The notes under the pieces are model-generated. The model was not told the DNA's origin, did not search any database, and saw only the letters and a list, made by a program, of their open reading frames with translations. A DNA stretch of 30,298 bases from a virus, in IMG/VR virus record IMGVR_UViG_3300045135_002002, positions 1-30,298 of that record; one strand, 5' to 3'. The position numbers were made by a program, and so were the translations under genes. Within the stretch, counting starts at the first letter, position 1. Each line of letters starts with the position of its first letter. Shown here one piece after another: positions 1 through 9,844 of this stretch.

Positions 1-1
1 A

Positions 2-52
2 GAAGAAGACTTCGTAGTTGAAGAAGAAGACTTCGTAGTTGAAGAAGAACCT
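2..52 (+). repeat. In-frame 21-bp tandem repeat encoding an acidic heptad
   Basis: A 21-bp unit encoding EEDFVVE occurs about two and a half times at the left edge, in frame with the RNA polymerase. The copies are almost identical at DNA level, which suggests recent expansion. It may continue to the left of the window. It probably codes for a flexible acidic linker between domains of the large protein. Confidence 0.8.
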
Positions 53-3000
53 GTTGTGGCTAAAGACGCTTCTGTACAAGAAATGTCTGACAATAAAGCT
101 GCACTTAAAGATGTTAAGAAACGTATTGCCGAACGTCGTGCAGAACTAAGAGCTCGTAATATTACAGGCAAAGCTCAGCTAGAAGATGCAGAGCTAGTGG
201 CGTTACTAGAGCAGAAGGCTGAGCTTGACGCTACTCGTAAAGGTTTTACTAGCAAGCTTAATGACCTTACTGCTCGTAGACTAGAAGCGTTAGGGGATCG
301 TAAAGACCGTAAATTTACTCTTTACGTAAGCTATGGTGATGGTGGCAAACCTGTTGAGACTACATTAGGTGAGTTGTTTAAGACTACAGTAGCCACCGGG
401 TTTACTATTACAGAACGTACTGCGAAAAATACCTTTGCATTTACTAAAAAGTTTGCAAATAAACTTTTAGAAAACATGAAGTTAACTGGTAAGTTCCCAG
501 TTCAGATGTTTAACAAAGTCCAAGATAACCCAGCAACCTTTCTGTTGTTCGATGATAATGGTGAGTTGAACTACAATACTGTTGAAGCAATGCAATCGGC
601 AGCTTACGAGTACCTAGTTCAAGAAGCTTCTAACTTAGGCGGTGCTAATCGTACTGATGAAGAAGTAGGTGAGCTAATTGGTATTCCTGAAGAGTATGTA
701 ACTCCTGAAATGACTAATGCGTTAGCAAAAGGTGGTATTACCCTTAAATTAGCTGCAGCTGCTATTGGCGACAAAGTTATTAAGAACCTTGGCTTGCAGA
801 TTGAGTCTGTACAGGATCGTGAAGCATTAGCTACTTCCTTGGGTATTGCTACTCTTGAAGGCATTAAAGGTGACTTTGTTCAGGGCTACAATTATATTCC
901 TAGCGAAGCAGAGCGTACACGTAAACGTTACCCTATAAAAGCTAAAAGCATTCCATTTATCATTGCCTCCCCTACCTTGTTTGATCGTATGCAAGCAATC
1001 AGAGATGCTAATGACGCAGTTGAGAACACTCTAGGCGTAGAGATTGATAAAGAACGTACGTACCGTACAGCTTCTAACGCTAAGCCTCGTAAGGTAATGA
1101 TTCACCGTGCTGAATATCAAGAAGCTCCTAAGGATCATGAAGCCGTAGCTAATCGTCTTGAGCAGACTGCTTTTAGTTTTAACAGCGGACACGAAGTTCT
1201 TATGGAGATGTTCTCTAAAGAAGGTGCCCTTGATGTTAAAGCCCTTATTGAACATATCCTTGGTTCGGAAAAAGACTTTACCAACTACGATGCAAGAGAA
1301 AGCTACAAAGCTCAAAAAGAAGCTTTGAAGCGTAGTCTTATGTTCTATCAAGAAGCGTATGATGATGTTAAAGATGGTGAAATGTTCTTTAACTGGTTTA
1401 TTGCTAAAAACCACCGTATCCACCTAGATAGTAACAGACTTAACCCCCAAAATGACAAGAATCTTGCGCGTTGGTTGGTTACTACGACAAATTCCAGAAC
1501 TACAGTTTCTAAAACAGATATCAAAGAAGTACTGGATGGAAATACAGATAACATGCAAGCTAAGATGTTTGCATACGCTGTAGTACAGGCATTTGATGGT
1601 GCTAAAGGTATTCCTGGGATTGATAAAGATAATGAAGCAGAAGTACTAGCCGCTGCTAAAAAGCTTCTTGAAGAGACTCCTGAAGGTGAACTATTTAAGA
1701 TGGCTATGGATGCAGGTCATTTGGGTCATGCGGCCTTAGCAATTGCTAATATTCGTAAGTACATGGACAACGATTCATTTGAATCTGACCTAGTTCTAGA
1801 GGTAGATGGACTTACAAATGGTTTCGCGTTCAGAGCAATGCAGTTCCCTGTAGAGTCTGAAAGCAGCCCTCTTAATCCAATGCAGTGGCTTGAAAAAGTA
1901 GGTGTTATTACTGAAGAGTCAGATCTGTTTGGTTTAAGCAGTATGAATGGCGCTAGAACAGCTGGTCAAGAAGACGTATATATTTCTGTAGGCGCTATGT
2001 TCAACCAGAACATTGCAGAAGCAAAAGATAACCTGAATGAGACAAGCGCTAAATGGGTAGCGTTGTTTGAAAAACACGGTAAACTTCCAGACTTTAGCGA
2101 CTCTAATAGCGCTGATGTTAAAAAGTTTATCCGTAATCTTATGAAGTCTCCTGTAATGATCTTTAACTACGCAGCAGGTCTTGGCCGTATTGCCGGGGGT
2201 CTGGTAAATGACCAGATCATGGGTAAAGGTTATTTAAAAGGCAAAGGCCTTGTAGATTTACTTACTGCTAAAGATGAAAACAATAACTATGTTCTTACTA
2301 AAAAAGAACTAGTTGGTTCTTTTGGTGAAATGCTGGGTAACAAATACCACAAAGCTCGTGTAGCTCTTCACGAAAACAGCCTAGATAGTACACGTAATGG
2401 TGATATTACAGTACTGAAAGCTCACCTAACTAAAGCAGTTAGTGGTTTGTACACAGAGTCTTTGACAGCTACGCTAGAAACTTTGTTTAGCAAACAGACT
2501 GTTATTAACAGTACGTTTGTAAACGCTGCTCAGTTTATGTTTGACCACTTTAAAGATCAGTACAGCTTGTGGTTACTTAAGAACCCAGAAGCTACAGATG
2601 AAGCTAAGCTTGAGTTCTTGAAAGATATGGCAGCTATCATCCCAGGTGTTGGGGCAGCTAGCTCTGATGACCAGATGAATAAGATTACTTTCTTAAAGAA
2701 TGTGCTAGAACCTACTAACAATGATGTTGTAGTAAATGTTGCTGGGCAACGTATTGCAGCAAACACCGTATCTCGTACATTTGGTGAACCAGGTGTTGGT
2801 CCTGCAGTGCTAACTGTGTTATCATTAGACTCATCTGTGTTAGCCAAAACAATTAACGAATCCTACAAAGGTGTGAAAGGTCAAGCAGCGCTTCCTATTC
2901 ACGATGCTATTGTTTTAGGTATCGATGAGCATGGCGTTATTAACTCTTATAACCGTAACTTCTATACTACTAATAGAAGCTACTCTATCTCAGAAGAGTT

Positions 3001-3370
3001 TGTACGAGCTATCGAAACTTTCGAACAGAGTGTACCTGGAGCGGCTGGTATGTCTATTATTGACATTGAAGGTAAACGTGTTACTTTCAGCGAGATGAAA
3101 GCTGCTTTGGCTCAAGCTAACAACGAAATTCAAACCAAACGTAGAGAGTTGTTTGGTAAAAATGTTAAGGTTGGTCAGCTAGTAGGTCCTGAAGGAACAA
3201 TGGAATCTTACGACGTAGCTAAAATGAAAGATATGTCGAAAGCTTACATGGCTAATGTAGCAACAAATATTTTAGAAAAATTTGGTAGTGATGATGTTAA
3301 GACTGCGCTGGGCAAAGATTATGCTAAGCACATGAAAGCAATTGCCGCTATGTTAGAAGGGTGTAAGTAA
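2..3370 (+). CDS. N4-type virion RNA polymerase, C-terminal part of a protein entering from the left edge
   Basis: The frame is open at base 2, so the true start lies outside the window; 1122 residues are visible. It carries the signature of single-subunit T7/N4 RNA polymerases in the right order. A DxxR motif (DSNRLNPQND) starts at 1427. Motif A (DGLTNGF) has its catalytic Asp at 1805-1807. Motif B (RNLMKSPVMIFNY) has Arg at 2132, Lys at 2144 and Tyr at 2168, with the R-x3-K-x7-Y spacing of T7 polymerase. Motif C (PIHDAIV) has its Asp at 2903-2905. As I recall, the A-B and B-C spacings are close to those of the N4 mini-vRNAP. In N4 this enzyme is packaged, injected with the DNA and transcribes early genes; that role is inferred here. 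An acidic repeat (2-55) precedes the domain and may be a linker. The stop overlaps the next ATG by one base. A GTG at 56 is in frame but is unlikely to be the start. Confidence 0.85.
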   Translation, partial: EEDFVVEEEDFVVEEEPVVAKDASVQEMSDNKAALKDVKKRIAERRAELRARNITGKAQLEDAELVALLEQKAELDATRKGFTSKLNDLTARRLEALGDRKDRKFTLYVSYGDGGKPVETTLGELFKTTVATGFTITERTAKNTFAFTKKFANKLLENMKLTGKFPVQMFNKVQDNPATFLLFDDNGELNYNTVEAMQSAAYEYLVQEASNLGGANRTDEEVGELIGIPEEYVTPEMTNALAKGGITLKLAAAAIGDKVIKNLGLQIESVQDREALATSLGIATLEGIKGDFVQGYNYIPSEAERTRKRYPIKAKSIPFIIASPTLFDRMQAIRDANDAVENTLGVEIDKERTYRTASNAKPRKVMIHRAEYQEAPKDHEAVANRLEQTAFSFNSGHEVLMEMFSKEGALDVKALIEHILGSEKDFTNYDARESYKAQKEALKRSLMFYQEAYDDVKDGEMFFNWFIAKNHRIHLDSNRLNPQNDKNLARWLVTTTNSRTTVSKTDIKEVLDGNTDNMQAKMFAYAVVQAFDGAKGIPGIDKDNEAEVLAAAKKLLEETPEGELFKMAMDAGHLGHAALAIANIRKYMDNDSFESDLVLEVDGLTNGFAFRAMQFPVESESSPLNPMQWLEKVGVITEESDLFGLSSMNGARTAGQEDVYISVGAMFNQNIAEAKDNLNETSAKWVALFEKHGKLPDFSDSNSADVKKFIRNLMKSPVMIFNYAAGLGRIAGGLVNDQIMGKGYLKGKGLVDLLTAKDENNNYVLTKKELVGSFGEMLGNKYHKARVALHENSLDSTRNGDITVLKAHLTKAVSGLYTESLTATLETLFSKQTVINSTFVNAAQFMFDHFKDQYSLWLLKNPEATDEAKLEFLKDMAAIIPGVGAASSDDQMNKITFLKNVLEPTNNDVVVNVAGQRIAANTVSRTFGEPGVGPAVLTVLSLDSSVLAKTINESYKGVKGQAALPIHDAIVLGIDEHGVINSYNRNFYTTNRSYSISEEFVRAIETFEQSVPGAAGMSIIDIEGKRVTFSEMKAALAQANNEIQTKRRELFGKNVKVGQLVGPEGTMESYDVAKMKDMSKAYMANVATNILEKFGSDDVKTALGKDYAKHMKAIAAMLEGCK

Positions 3371-5820
3371 TGGCTCAATGTAATATTGAAGGCACACTCA
3401 AGTATATTGAGGATGTCTACAAGCAAATACCTAGCGGTAAGGAAGATCGTGAAGCTAAGCAGGTTCTAAAGACCTTGTTTGACCAGATCAATACTAACCG
3501 TGCTACTATCCAGCAAGCAGGTAGCTTTGCGGGTAGTGCTCGTATCAATATTAACAAACCCTTTGAAGTGGTAGATTACACCCCTACCCCTGCTCCTAAA
3601 ACTACTCCCGAAGTTAAGGCTAAAACCAAAGTTAAAAGCCGTAAGTTTGGTGATGTAACAGCTTATTTTTACCCTAAAGGATCTAAAGAACTTAAAGGTG
3701 CTTTGGCATTTACTAGGTATGATGAAGACGGTAATCCTTTTATTGTAATGCAAGAAGGTATTACTAAAGACCAAGTAATTAGCTACTTGCGTGGTCAAGA
3801 TGGGTCTGAAACGTCAGTACAGAAGTCAGTAGTTAATGAATTCATGATGGACGTATATGGTGTAAACCTTATTGGTGAGCTAAACAAACTTAGTGATGCG
3901 GGTATTCGTCAGTTTATTATTAAGCATGAATTAAGTCATATCCGAAATGCGGATAAAGCTGATGTGTATTACGCTAATAAAGAGCAAACAATTGCTACCG
4001 CATTTGGCAAAGATAATAGTGAAAATAAATACTTAGCAGATAGCGCCGTTAGAATCGAAACTAGGGCTAACTTAGACGCATTAGAGCTTAACCTAGATAC
4101 GCTAGTGACCCCAGACTATGCTGCAGCAGCTGCAGACGATATGGTGCCTATTGAGAATACTCTAAACCCGTTAGTAGAAGACACCCCGCCTTGGGAAGAT
4201 ACCACCACTGTTGAAGAGGCAGCAGAGACCCTAGCTAACTACACTGTTACCGGTAACATGACTACTAACGAAGGCCAGACTAAAGCGATCAATACTATGA
4301 TCGATTGGTTTAAAGGTAATAAGTCTTCAACATTTATGCTGCAAGGCCGTGGTGGTACTGGTAAGACTACAGTTATTAACGTGTTGCTTCGTGAGTTAGG
4401 TATTAAACCTCATGAAGTTATGTTTGCTACTCCTACTAATAAAGCTAAGAAAGTAATTGCTGATGCAAACAAGAAAACTGCTTATGCTGGTAGTGAGTAC
4501 AATACTGTAGCGCAAATGTTGGGTATTAAACCTGTAATGGATAGTGACGGTAATCAGTCTTTCCAAGAAGATTTGTATGCCCAAAAACCTGATATCCCTA
4601 AAATCTTGATTGTTGATGAGGCTTCTATGCTTCACAGCGATAACTATGACGCACTAGTTTCAAGAGCTCAGGAATACGGTAGTAAGATTATTTTTATGGG
4701 CGATAATGCTCAGCTTCCTCCTATTGGTGATAGAAAAGCTCCGGTTAAATCTGTAGTGTTTGAAGATAATAAAGATACTACTATTGCGCTTACCCAGCTG
4801 ATGAGACAAGAGAAAGATTCTCCTATCATCAACATGACTAGTAAGTTAATTCGTGTTGTAGACAAAGTAGAAGCGTTTCTTGACTCAAAAGGATCTGATC
4901 AACAAGCCAAGCAAAGCTTAGCCCGTATTATTTTTGATGGTGCCAAGCTTGGCAAGTTCAACCCAATTAATAACGAAGGCGCTATATTCACAACAGAGAA
5001 CTTCGAAGCATTGCTCCCTAGTTTCCTGAGCGACTACCGTAAAAGTCCTAAAGGCACCAAGTACATTAGCTTTAACAACCATAGTCATTCATTTACCGTG
5101 CAAAAGACGCAAATGATTAGACGTGCTTTGTTTGGTGAAAAAGCAGATCAGGAAGCTTTTATTCCTGGTGAGCCTTTAATGCTTAACGGTCCCTACCAAA
5201 TTGATGTACAGGAAGAAAAACCTACATTCTTGGACAATGGTGAAGAGTTCACTGTTAAGTCTAGCCGTGTTGTAAGCAAGCGTGTAGACTACAAAGTAGG
5301 CAAGAAGACCATTAGAACTGCAGAACCTATTCAAGTGCACGAAATTGTTGCGGTTGATGCGGTTACAGGTGCAGAACATGTGTTTAATAAACCAGTGGGC
5401 AACAAAGAAGCCGTAAAAGCTTTTATTGAAAATGAAAAATCTAATGCGATAGCCAATGGCGTTAAGCCAGGTGGCGCGTACATGTTGATGAGTGTACTAG
5501 CCCAGGATCTGTCACACGGCTATATTATTAATAGCCACAGATCTCAAGGTAGTACATACGATAATGTGTACATGGACCTAGGTAATATTGCTGGCCAGCC
5601 TTATGCTGGGGCTAACGATATTATTAAGGCTTTATATGTAGCAGCGTCTAGACCACGTAAGAAATTAGTGGTAGTAGACAATAGGGGCGCAGCCAGCCAA
5701 ATTACTAATCCGAGCAAAGCAGCAAGTGCTGAAGCAAAACCGGAAGTGTTTGAAAATGTTGATAATGCTGAGGCAAATGATATAATTAACAAAATAGATA
5801 AGTGTAAATCAAAAGGTTAA
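3370..5820 (+). CDS. Zincin-like metallopeptidase fused to SF1B (RecD2/Dda-like) DNA helicase
   Basis: 816 residues. The N-terminal half has a zinc-peptidase signature, HELSH at residues 186-190, with a possible third ligand in the RIETRAN segment about 40 residues later. The C-terminal half is a superfamily 1B helicase: Walker A GRGGTGKTT (326-334), Walker B VDEAS (D416-E417), motif III GDNAQLPP (444-451), an LTQLMRQ segment, motif V SHRSQG (722-727) and motif VI AASRPR (758-763). Family knowledge predicts 5'-3' DNA unwinding and, for the N-terminus, peptide-bond hydrolysis. The ATG overlaps the preceding stop (TAATG), and the next gene begins 3 bases after its stop, so the three genes are probably translated from one late transcript. 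Inference: a virion-packaged, multi-domain ('polyvalent') protein rather than a normal replication helicase, because it sits inside the RNA polymerase locus. The helicase call is firm; the peptidase call rests on one motif. Confidence 0.8.
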   Translation: MAQCNIEGTLKYIEDVYKQIPSGKEDREAKQVLKTLFDQINTNRATIQQAGSFAGSARININKPFEVVDYTPTPAPKTTPEVKAKTKVKSRKFGDVTAYFYPKGSKELKGALAFTRYDEDGNPFIVMQEGITKDQVISYLRGQDGSETSVQKSVVNEFMMDVYGVNLIGELNKLSDAGIRQFIIKHELSHIRNADKADVYYANKEQTIATAFGKDNSENKYLADSAVRIETRANLDALELNLDTLVTPDYAAAAADDMVPIENTLNPLVEDTPPWEDTTTVEEAAETLANYTVTGNMTTNEGQTKAINTMIDWFKGNKSSTFMLQGRGGTGKTTVINVLLRELGIKPHEVMFATPTNKAKKVIADANKKTAYAGSEYNTVAQMLGIKPVMDSDGNQSFQEDLYAQKPDIPKILIVDEASMLHSDNYDALVSRAQEYGSKIIFMGDNAQLPPIGDRKAPVKSVVFEDNKDTTIALTQLMRQEKDSPIINMTSKLIRVVDKVEAFLDSKGSDQQAKQSLARIIFDGAKLGKFNPINNEGAIFTTENFEALLPSFLSDYRKSPKGTKYISFNNHSHSFTVQKTQMIRRALFGEKADQEAFIPGEPLMLNGPYQIDVQEEKPTFLDNGEEFTVKSSRVVSKRVDYKVGKKTIRTAEPIQVHEIVAVDAVTGAEHVFNKPVGNKEAVKAFIENEKSNAIANGVKPGGAYMLMSVLAQDLSHGYIINSHRSQGSTYDNVYMDLGNIAGQPYAGANDIIKALYVAASRPRKKLVVVDNRGAASQITNPSKAASAEAKPEVFENVDNAEANDIINKIDKCKSKG

Positions 5821-5823
5821 AGA

Positions 5824-8800
5824 ATGAGCTGCAGCGTCAGAGGTATTACAAATTCGGTTGTTTCTGAGAACAAAGATAAGACCGAAACAAACGTCCGTAA
5901 GGCACAGAAAAGCTCTGAAGTAGACAAGGCATTAGCTACGTCTACCCCTATGGCTATTCTTACTGAATTGGTTAAGCGCACTAAGCCAACTCTTGATGGC
6001 GAAAATGTGCATATCTTAAACATCTCTCGTAACGAAGATGATCAGTTTGTTCTTAAATTCAAAGTTGGCAAGAGCAGCGAAATTATTGAAATGGTTGCGG
6101 AAGATTTCTCGTCATTTATGACAGAAGCAGAAAACTTCCAATTAGACAAAAACCATTTAGAGCGTTTCCATTCAGACTTTGACTCTATCCATACTCATGA
6201 CGATTTTGAAGAGCTGGCGCTTGATATTACTAACAACCCTGAAAAGATTTTAGAGGTTGCTCAGTCCCTTATCGATGCAGACAATTACCACAATGATGGA
6301 GAACATAACCGAGTCTTGTGGGATCAGCTAGGCCTTATTACGAACTCCCTAGTTGAGATGGTACCTAACCTTAACGTGCATATTAATAATGCAGGTAAGG
6401 CTAATTTTGGTACTATTGATGTAAACACCAATGACATCTATATTGCTAAAGGTGTAGGTGGCTCTAAGAGTTTGATGGAAATATATGTCCACGAGCTTTA
6501 CCACGCCGTAACTCACTACGCAATCAGCAGCAAAGAAACTTCTGTTCGTAAAGATACTGCTCGTATTGAACAAGTACGTGAGTATTTCTTGGCTAACACC
6601 AAAGAGTCGGACTTAGTGCGTATGTCAGGGGGTAAGATTACCACTGAACAAGCAGCTAGTTTGCTGAACCATTTGACTAACCCAGAGGTTGGTCTTCATG
6701 AATTCGTAGCACTGGCTATGACTAACAAAGCTATTATGAATCAGCTTAAGACGTTAGACATTACACAAAAGCCAATGTTTACTGAAGCTTCTCTGTTCCA
6801 CAGAATCTTGGACGCAGTATACCGTATCTTTGGGTCTATTAGCCGTAGATTAGCAAATGAGCCAGAAGGTGATGATTTGCAGCGTATGGTATTCCTAGTA
6901 ACTAGGCTCCATACGGCTCACAAAAAACCGATGGAAGCTAAGCGTTTGCTTGGTATTCGTAACCTACTGTCAATCTTTAACCCTATTGAACGTAGATTTG
7001 TAGATTATGTAAATAAGAAGATTGAAGAAGGTAAGAAAGATATTGGCCGTAACGCACCTAAAGAGGGTGAGGGTAACGCCAAGTTCTACGCTAGACTAGC
7101 TGTAAGATCTTTTTACGATGATCAGGCCAGAGATATTATTGGTAATACTCTTAGCTTAGCTACGTTTAGAGGTGGGTATTCACCATTCGCACCTGAAGGT
7201 ACCGTACGCACTATTTTAAGAGATTCTTTTGAATCAGATATGACCCAGGACCAGGTTGAGGCCCAGGGTATGATTTCGCAGAATATCGACCAGCAGCGTG
7301 AGTTTAGAGCTATCCAGACTGCTGAAGTAATTCTAAAAAGTTTTAGTCGTGATTTGACTGAAGAAGAAGAAATTGCACTAACAGATACGGTACTGGATAC
7401 CGATTTATCTGCAATTTACTACAACTATGATGTTGCTTCTTTATTGGAAGACAATAACAATATCCGAAAAGCAGAAGACGCCGTAATTAAAAAGTTAAAA
7501 GCTTTAACTGATGGTGAAAGTGTAAACTTTTACGAGGCTCAGACTGAACTGTTAGCTGCTTACATGATTCAAGGTACTGATAATATTGCGTTGCTATTGA
7601 ATGCAGATAACATTGCTAAGAAGCTTGATACTGTTAATGAAGATCTGAACGTGTCTAAAGAAATTATTAATCTAGTAGACGAACTCGCTAGTTTAAAAGC
7701 TCTTAGACGTGTCAATAAAAAACAAAAAGCTACTTTACGTAAGCTCATTGATGAAGAAGCAGGCGGTATTGATAACTTAGTAGCATTCCAATTTGGCCAG
7801 AAAGAGTATGCGGAACGTGAAGTGTTCCCAACTATGACTGATAAAATGAAGATTATTAAAGGTTACTCTGCTCAAATTACTGATCCAGATATTGATGTAA
7901 CCATTGCCCCTGTATCAAAACAGGCTGAGCTTAAAGCACAAGGTTTTGTACTTAAGAAGACCCTAGTTAAGCATAACATGGATGGTAATAAGACCCCAAT
8001 GGCTCTGTATGTAAATAACAGATTCATTAGTCAAAGATTCCATAGAGTTGGTTTGAGAATTACGGACAAAGCCCGTAGAGGTACTACTGTAACGGAAAGC
8101 TACAGTATGGGTAGTGACAGTAACCCTACATTAAAAGCTGCTGCAGACATTCGTAAAATGCGTGAGCGCCGTGCTGAAGTGGTTAAGCTTATGATGAGCG
8201 GCCAGTATAAGGCCGAGGATGTGGAAAGTGATGGCTTAGTAACACCAAACCTAAACAATAGTGGTCGTGTTAAGGACTTCCGTTATGGTATGGATAAACA
8301 AGTTAAGCTTGATATCTTAGATATGGAACGGAAAGTAAGTACCGTCATGGGACGTACTGCGGCATCTACTTACGATAAGAAAGCTACAGACAACTTTAAC
8401 AAACAGTTGCTAGATCTTATTGTACAGGATGCAACCGATAACCTGAAGCCAGGACAGGTTAGCGTTATTGGTAAAAACCAAAAAGAATATATTAAAATCG
8501 AAAAGAATTCGCTTAATAAACAAGTTGCTGATTTGTGGAGAATTTTACCAGAAGCGGTGAAGAAAGAGTTCCCAGAAGGGTTTACTCTTAGAAGAGACTT
8601 GATGCACTCGTACCTAGGTTACAGGGAAATGAGTATTACGGATATTCCTGTTCTTAAAGGATTCCTAGAGACTAACCCTAGAGCTTATAAAGCAGCTATC
8701 AAGTATGCATTACAGTTTGCTGAAAAACTGTGGCAAGAACTAATTAAGATATCTAAAGCAGATATCATTATCAGAACACCAGGCGTATTCATTGGCAATG

Positions 8801-9612
8801 TAGTTAGTAACTTCATGCTAATGTATGTGTCAGGGTATTCATTTAAAGAAATTACAAGATTAAAATATCAGGGAGTGAAGGAGCTTAAGTTGTATGTAGA
8901 CGGACTAAAAGAGTCTCTACAGCTAGAAGCTAAAGACAACGCTGGTATCTTGACTGTTACAGAAAGAAGACGCCTTAACGTTATTAAAAACAACTTAATT
9001 AATAGCCCAGTAAAAGACCTAGTTGATGAAGGTTTTTACACTACTATTATGGAAGAAATGGAGCATGGGAGTGACTCAGGAAGTTACTTCAATAAACTAG
9101 CTAAGAAGAAGCTACAGAAAGTTCCTAAGATTTTTAGTGACGGCGTTGATTTACTTTATATTACAGAGAACACAAAGTTATTCAAGCTTATTGAGAAAAG
9201 CATCCAGGCGTCTGATTTTGCTGCGCGTTACGCTCAGTATCACCTGATGATTGAGAAGGGTGTTAAAAAAGAAAAGGCTGTTAAGATTGTGCGTGATAAC
9301 TTTATCAACTACAACAAACCTAACAGCCGATTTATGGAATGGGCTAACCAAATGGGCTTTGTAATGTTTACTAAGTACTTTACACGTATTCAACGAGTAA
9401 TTCGTGACTACGGTAAAAACCATCCTGCTAAAGTAATGCTTTCGATTCTTGCACAGGATTATGTCTTAGGCGATATTGATGACTTTACAGATCAATCAGT
9501 ATTAACTAAAGACATGGGTAACTTATTCTACAACCCGTTTGATAACCTACTCCGAGTAATTACCCCAACCTCAGCCGAAGCTGTAGATTGGGTGTTAAAC
9601 GGTGGACGTTAA
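5824..9612 (+). CDS. Giant probable virion protein with N-terminal zincin-like domain
   Basis: 1262 residues. The N-terminal third contains HELYH (residues 223-227) followed by an HEFVALA segment (292-298), whose Glu fits the third zinc ligand of gluzincin-type peptidases. The remainder, about residues 370-1262, is rich in charged helices and matches no family I can name by eye. A stretch near 980-1000 (TPGVFIGNVVSNF and following) is the most hydrophobic part. The start follows an AAAGG-like ribosome-binding sequence, 3 bases after the helicase gene. Its place as the last gene of the + strand block, where N4 encodes the C-terminal encapsidation domain of its virion RNA polymerase, suggests it may be the detached equivalent of that domain. 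This is inference from position only. Its stop overlaps the stop of the convergent gene. Confidence 0.65.
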   Translation: MSCSVRGITNSVVSENKDKTETNVRKAQKSSEVDKALATSTPMAILTELVKRTKPTLDGENVHILNISRNEDDQFVLKFKVGKSSEIIEMVAEDFSSFMTEAENFQLDKNHLERFHSDFDSIHTHDDFEELALDITNNPEKILEVAQSLIDADNYHNDGEHNRVLWDQLGLITNSLVEMVPNLNVHINNAGKANFGTIDVNTNDIYIAKGVGGSKSLMEIYVHELYHAVTHYAISSKETSVRKDTARIEQVREYFLANTKESDLVRMSGGKITTEQAASLLNHLTNPEVGLHEFVALAMTNKAIMNQLKTLDITQKPMFTEASLFHRILDAVYRIFGSISRRLANEPEGDDLQRMVFLVTRLHTAHKKPMEAKRLLGIRNLLSIFNPIERRFVDYVNKKIEEGKKDIGRNAPKEGEGNAKFYARLAVRSFYDDQARDIIGNTLSLATFRGGYSPFAPEGTVRTILRDSFESDMTQDQVEAQGMISQNIDQQREFRAIQTAEVILKSFSRDLTEEEEIALTDTVLDTDLSAIYYNYDVASLLEDNNNIRKAEDAVIKKLKALTDGESVNFYEAQTELLAAYMIQGTDNIALLLNADNIAKKLDTVNEDLNVSKEIINLVDELASLKALRRVNKKQKATLRKLIDEEAGGIDNLVAFQFGQKEYAEREVFPTMTDKMKIIKGYSAQITDPDIDVTIAPVSKQAELKAQGFVLKKTLVKHNMDGNKTPMALYVNNRFISQRFHRVGLRITDKARRGTTVTESYSMGSDSNPTLKAAADIRKMRERRAEVVKLMMSGQYKAEDVESDGLVTPNLNNSGRVKDFRYGMDKQVKLDILDMERKVSTVMGRTAASTYDKKATDNFNKQLLDLIVQDATDNLKPGQVSVIGKNQKEYIKIEKNSLNKQVADLWRILPEAVKKEFPEGFTLRRDLMHSYLGYREMSITDIPVLKGFLETNPRAYKAAIKYALQFAEKLWQELIKISKADIIIRTPGVFIGNVVSNFMLMYVSGYSFKEITRLKYQGVKELKLYVDGLKESLQLEAKDNAGILTVTERRRLNVIKNNLINSPVKDLVDEGFYTTIMEEMEHGSDSGSYFNKLAKKKLQKVPKIFSDGVDLLYITENTKLFKLIEKSIQASDFAARYAQYHLMIEKGVKKEKAVKIVRDNFINYNKPNSRFMEWANQMGFVMFTKYFTRIQRVIRDYGKNHPAKVMLSILAQDYVLGDIDDFTDQSVLTKDMGNLFYNPFDNLLRVITPTSAEAVDWVLNGGR

Positions 9613-9842
9613 GGTGGAGATGGTAGTTTTATTCTTGGAGGACTAAAGAATAAATAAATGCTAATAATAGCGGAAGCTATTGTAGCAACTACCAATCCAG
9701 CATAAGAACCACCAAACAAAATGGAGACAGTGGCTAGCAAAGTAATGTCTAATCCGGCATCTAAGTACCGTTTATTCATTGCTTTTGCGTAAATAACTAG
9801 AAAGTTAAAAGCCACTACCACTCCAATAAGCGCTAGTTCCAT
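9609..9842 (-). CDS. Small membrane protein, possible holin-like
   Basis: 77 residues, mostly hydrophobic. One membrane segment lies at about residues 3-20. A second hydrophobic stretch at about 31-67 is long enough for two more segments and is separated from the first by the charged AMNKRYLDAG loop. The tail is SPPRIKLPSPP. Its ribosome-binding sequence (GAGGTAATT before ATG) lies in the last codons of the MazG gene, 2 bases upstream. It is the last gene of the - strand block. Three short helices and small size are compatible with a holin, but no lysis gene is near and the function is not shown. Its stop overlaps that of the giant + strand gene. Confidence 0.6.
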   Translation of the reverse strand: MELALIGVVVAFNFLVIYAKAMNKRYLDAGLDITLLATVSILFGGSYAGLVVATIASAIISIYLFFSPPRIKLPSPP

Positions 9843-9844
9843 AA

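Noticed and set aside
56-58. GTG at 56 as the start of the RNA polymerase gene
   Set aside because: The frame is open to base 2 through a repeat-coding segment and no ribosome-binding sequence precedes the GTG; the gene most likely begins outside the window.
1031-1554. Reading frames opposite the three large + strand genes and opposite other genes
   Set aside because: They overlap strong genes in full, have no ribosome-binding sequences and show low-complexity shadow translations.
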